NCBI GenBank assembly: GCA_028023455.1
Contig: JAQFVV010006197.1
Coordinates: 14,937,254-15,001,253, forward strand
DNA length: 64,000 nt
Direction: 5' to 3'
Source of the DNA: Epiperipatus broadwayi
Lineage: Eukaryota; Onychophora; Udeonychophora; Euonychophora; Peripatidae
The notes under the pieces are model-generated. The model was given only the letters and a program-made list of their open reading frames with translations. It was not told the DNA's origin and did not search any database. Of the stretch, positions 61,830 to 64,000 are shown piece after piece; position 1 is the first letter of the stretch, and the number at the start of each line of letters is the position of its first letter. The position numbers were made by a program, and so were the translations under genes.

Positions 61830-64000
61830 AAACTTGAATTCTCTTTTAAAATGTAAAACTCTAATAATCTATTTTAAATGTATAATTTTCTGCGGTCTTT
61901 TTATGCCTATTTCTAAATCTATTCAATTTATTCTATGATTTTATCATTTTAATATTATATGTATTTAATATGCCAAATGACTCGAAACTGCAAGTATTTA
62001 TAAATATAATTTTAGTTTATCGATCTGCGAAGATAATTTCAAATCTTTGCTATAATAAATATTAAATAATTGATTATTATTATTCTTCTTTCTCACTCGC
62101 TGTTTCAAGATCATATTATTATTTTACTGATTAAGTTTTGGGTATTAATATTACAATAATCAGTTATCTAGTTAAAGTTGTAGTTTGCTTAATTCTAGTT
62201 ATGAATTATAACTATTTATATATGTAACTCGTATATCATAGGAATTAGCCACAGAGATATTCTCAAAGCATATTTTAATGTTTTATTCATAATTATCCCT
62301 CAAATATGCTTTGTCTTCCTTAGACTTATATATGTTAAGATGCAGGTGATAATATTAAACTAGGTTATTAATTAAGTTAGTCCCTAAATAGTATATTTAA
62401 AATACTAAATTTGAGAACTGGATTGTATAGATATGCAAATAGACACTATCTAATTTTAAGGCACGCTAATATAATTTTACGCATTTGCATTATATATATG
62501 AATAAGTTGCGGATGTGTTCTTACGAAGTATGCAATGTACAATTATCTGCTTGCTGCATGATTATTGATGAGTTGTTGGCGGAGGTCACTCTTATCCACT
62601 TTAGTTCGGGTTCAAGCACATTTTTAGAACTAGGGCACAAGGACCTAGATGATTCATAATGCTTATCTGACTACCTGAACTTCTAATATTCCTATTCGTG
62701 GCAAGTTGAGCAGTTTTAGGGCAAACCGAGCATTCGATGCTGAAGCCCGTGAATAATGACCCATTCGCATCTTTGAGCTTTATTAATATTTTAATAAGTG
62801 CCATAGAGGATATAGGTAAACCTATCATAAACCAGTTTTCTCTCCTTTTATATTAAATGCTTATCTAGCATTAGTGTACATCCTAATTTAGGTTAACACG
62901 CTAACCTGCGTATCTCTGAGCCTAATTACATGCTCAAATTAACTTTGCATAGGCAGACGCCATAAGAGCGCTATTAAGTTATTTATATAACTTTGGCTAT
63001 AAAGTTCCATATGATCTAGCAGAATACATAAGAGCTAGAAATTTGGCATATTAATTAACATAGGCATAAAACTCCAATACTGCACTACATTTTATTAAAC
63101 ACTTATAATGAGATATGTAACATTAATCTCATTAGTTATCTAACACCTGTGAGCGATATAACTCATGTTCCCAGCACATAATTTTGTATATTTTGATTTA
63201 TTGTTTGTTATTGTTTTATTAAATTAATAATATTTAAAATTATAACTCGTTTTCATATTTTATTGTCCGTGAGTTCATTTTATCCAACTCTAGATTTAAT
63301 TGCACATACATCATTATATCTATAAGTAGACCATTCTATTATATTTTATAAGCTGTCATTGATATATTAATTAATCACTTAGACTTATGTGTGTATATCT
63401 GACCAAATCAGTGTTAAATTAGTTAATTTGCGAGTCTTTTGTTTTACGCTGAGTGACTGCCGGACCGAGGTTAAATTAAATGTCTGTGTAAGTTGAGAAG
63501 TGTCATCCATAGGGTATTAGATCATTGAGCAGAGGTGAAAGGATTGAATGTTGGTCGGACTCTGGATCCCAGTATCCATCTTCGATCAGCTTTAGTGTAT
63601 TTTGCCTATGTTCTAGATTTTGTTGCGTGGAGGGACAATTCTTATTGTTACATAGGTTTTTTTTAACCCGTGCATGGCAATCCCACCCCACATTGCCATT
63701 GAAACCAAGAGAAAGCCTGGTCACCCAAAGAAGATATCCTAAAAAATAAAAATATTGACATTGATCTCATACCAGGCCAGACAACACAGATATTGCTATC
63801 CTACCATGGAAAATTCTAGTCCTCACCTACATATAGAACTAAACCTGGATTGCATCTGTAGATAGAGCAGTCCAAACCATGCAAAATTTATGTAATCTTG
63901 TGTACACCAATATAACAACTTTTACATATGTAAAACTACAACTACAGATTACCCATGTAACCATAGCAATCTAAGTTATGTAAAACCCTTGTAACTAATC
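61830..64000. other. Unassigned sequence, locally less AT-rich
   Basis: Stretches at 62500-62830 and 63470-63780 are less AT-rich and contain open frames on both strands (for example 62601-62828 minus and 63503-63724 minus). I recognise no domain and no splice signals that define exons. They could be unknown exons, repeat fragments or regulatory DNA. Confidence 0.4.

Noticed and set aside
62601-62828. Minus-strand 75-aa open frame as a conserved exon
   Set aside because: The sequence looks protein-like in composition but I cannot match it to a family or find flanking splice sites, so it stays unassigned.

Overview
This window is very AT-rich metazoan DNA in which almost every recognisable signal is a transposable element or its debris. 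There are no operons, no rRNA, no CRISPR and no compact coding. The animal origin rests on Penelope-like elements, an RTE-type LINE with apurinic endonuclease, hAT and Tigger/pogo remnants, tRNA-derived SINE heads and one spliced FERM-domain exon. I cannot name the species. Base composition and element mix would suit a cnidarian, a mollusc such as a cephalopod, or an arachnid.

Layout. 0-5.6 kb: AT-rich sequence with a 60-bp tandem repeat, a 1.1-kb foldback element and a small inverted repeat. 5.6-7.5 kb: two tandem pairs of non-coding repeats in opposite orientation (periods about 450 and 382 bp), each carrying a hammerhead-ribozyme fold. These are the most interesting objects in the window. 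8.3-12.2 kb: a decayed hAT (ZBED5/SCAND3-like) transposon on the minus strand, interrupted by a 1.83-kb non-autonomous hAT with an 8-bp target duplication. 12.6-14.1 kb: a tRNA-like SINE head and a Penelope-like retroelement lacking its GIY-YIG core. 14-25.9 kb: mostly featureless AT-rich DNA with one LINE scrap and one promoter-like block. 25.9-27.2 kb: a Tigger/pogo transposase remnant joined to a repeat that recurs at 54 and 60 kb. 29.4-30.6 kb: a hAT MITE and a 0.55-kb foldback element. 31.6-33.4 kb: a minus-strand LINE remnant with reverse transcriptase and a CCHC knuckle.

35.4 kb (minus strand) holds the only host-gene exon I can support: a FERM-domain exon of the protein 4.1/PTPN3-PTPN4 type. 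Much of the window is therefore probably intron of that gene. 36.7-39.1 kb has two further Penelope GIY-YIG fragments. 42.0-45.4 kb is a nearly full-length but broken RTE LINE. 48.5-49.8 kb is an older LINE copy. An older RTE 5' leader is split into two halves (50.0-50.17 and 55.62-55.94 kb) by about 5.5 kb of inserted DNA. That insert contains a 1.85-kb terminal-inverted-repeat element with internal satellite arrays. 56-64 kb has inverted and tandem repeats and little else.

Functional reading: no complete autonomous element survives. The Penelope fragments and the hammerhead repeats may be related, because animal Penelope-like elements are known to carry hammerhead ribozymes in their terminal repeats. 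Here the ribozyme-bearing repeats occur as short non-coding tandem dimers, which resembles animal retrozymes.
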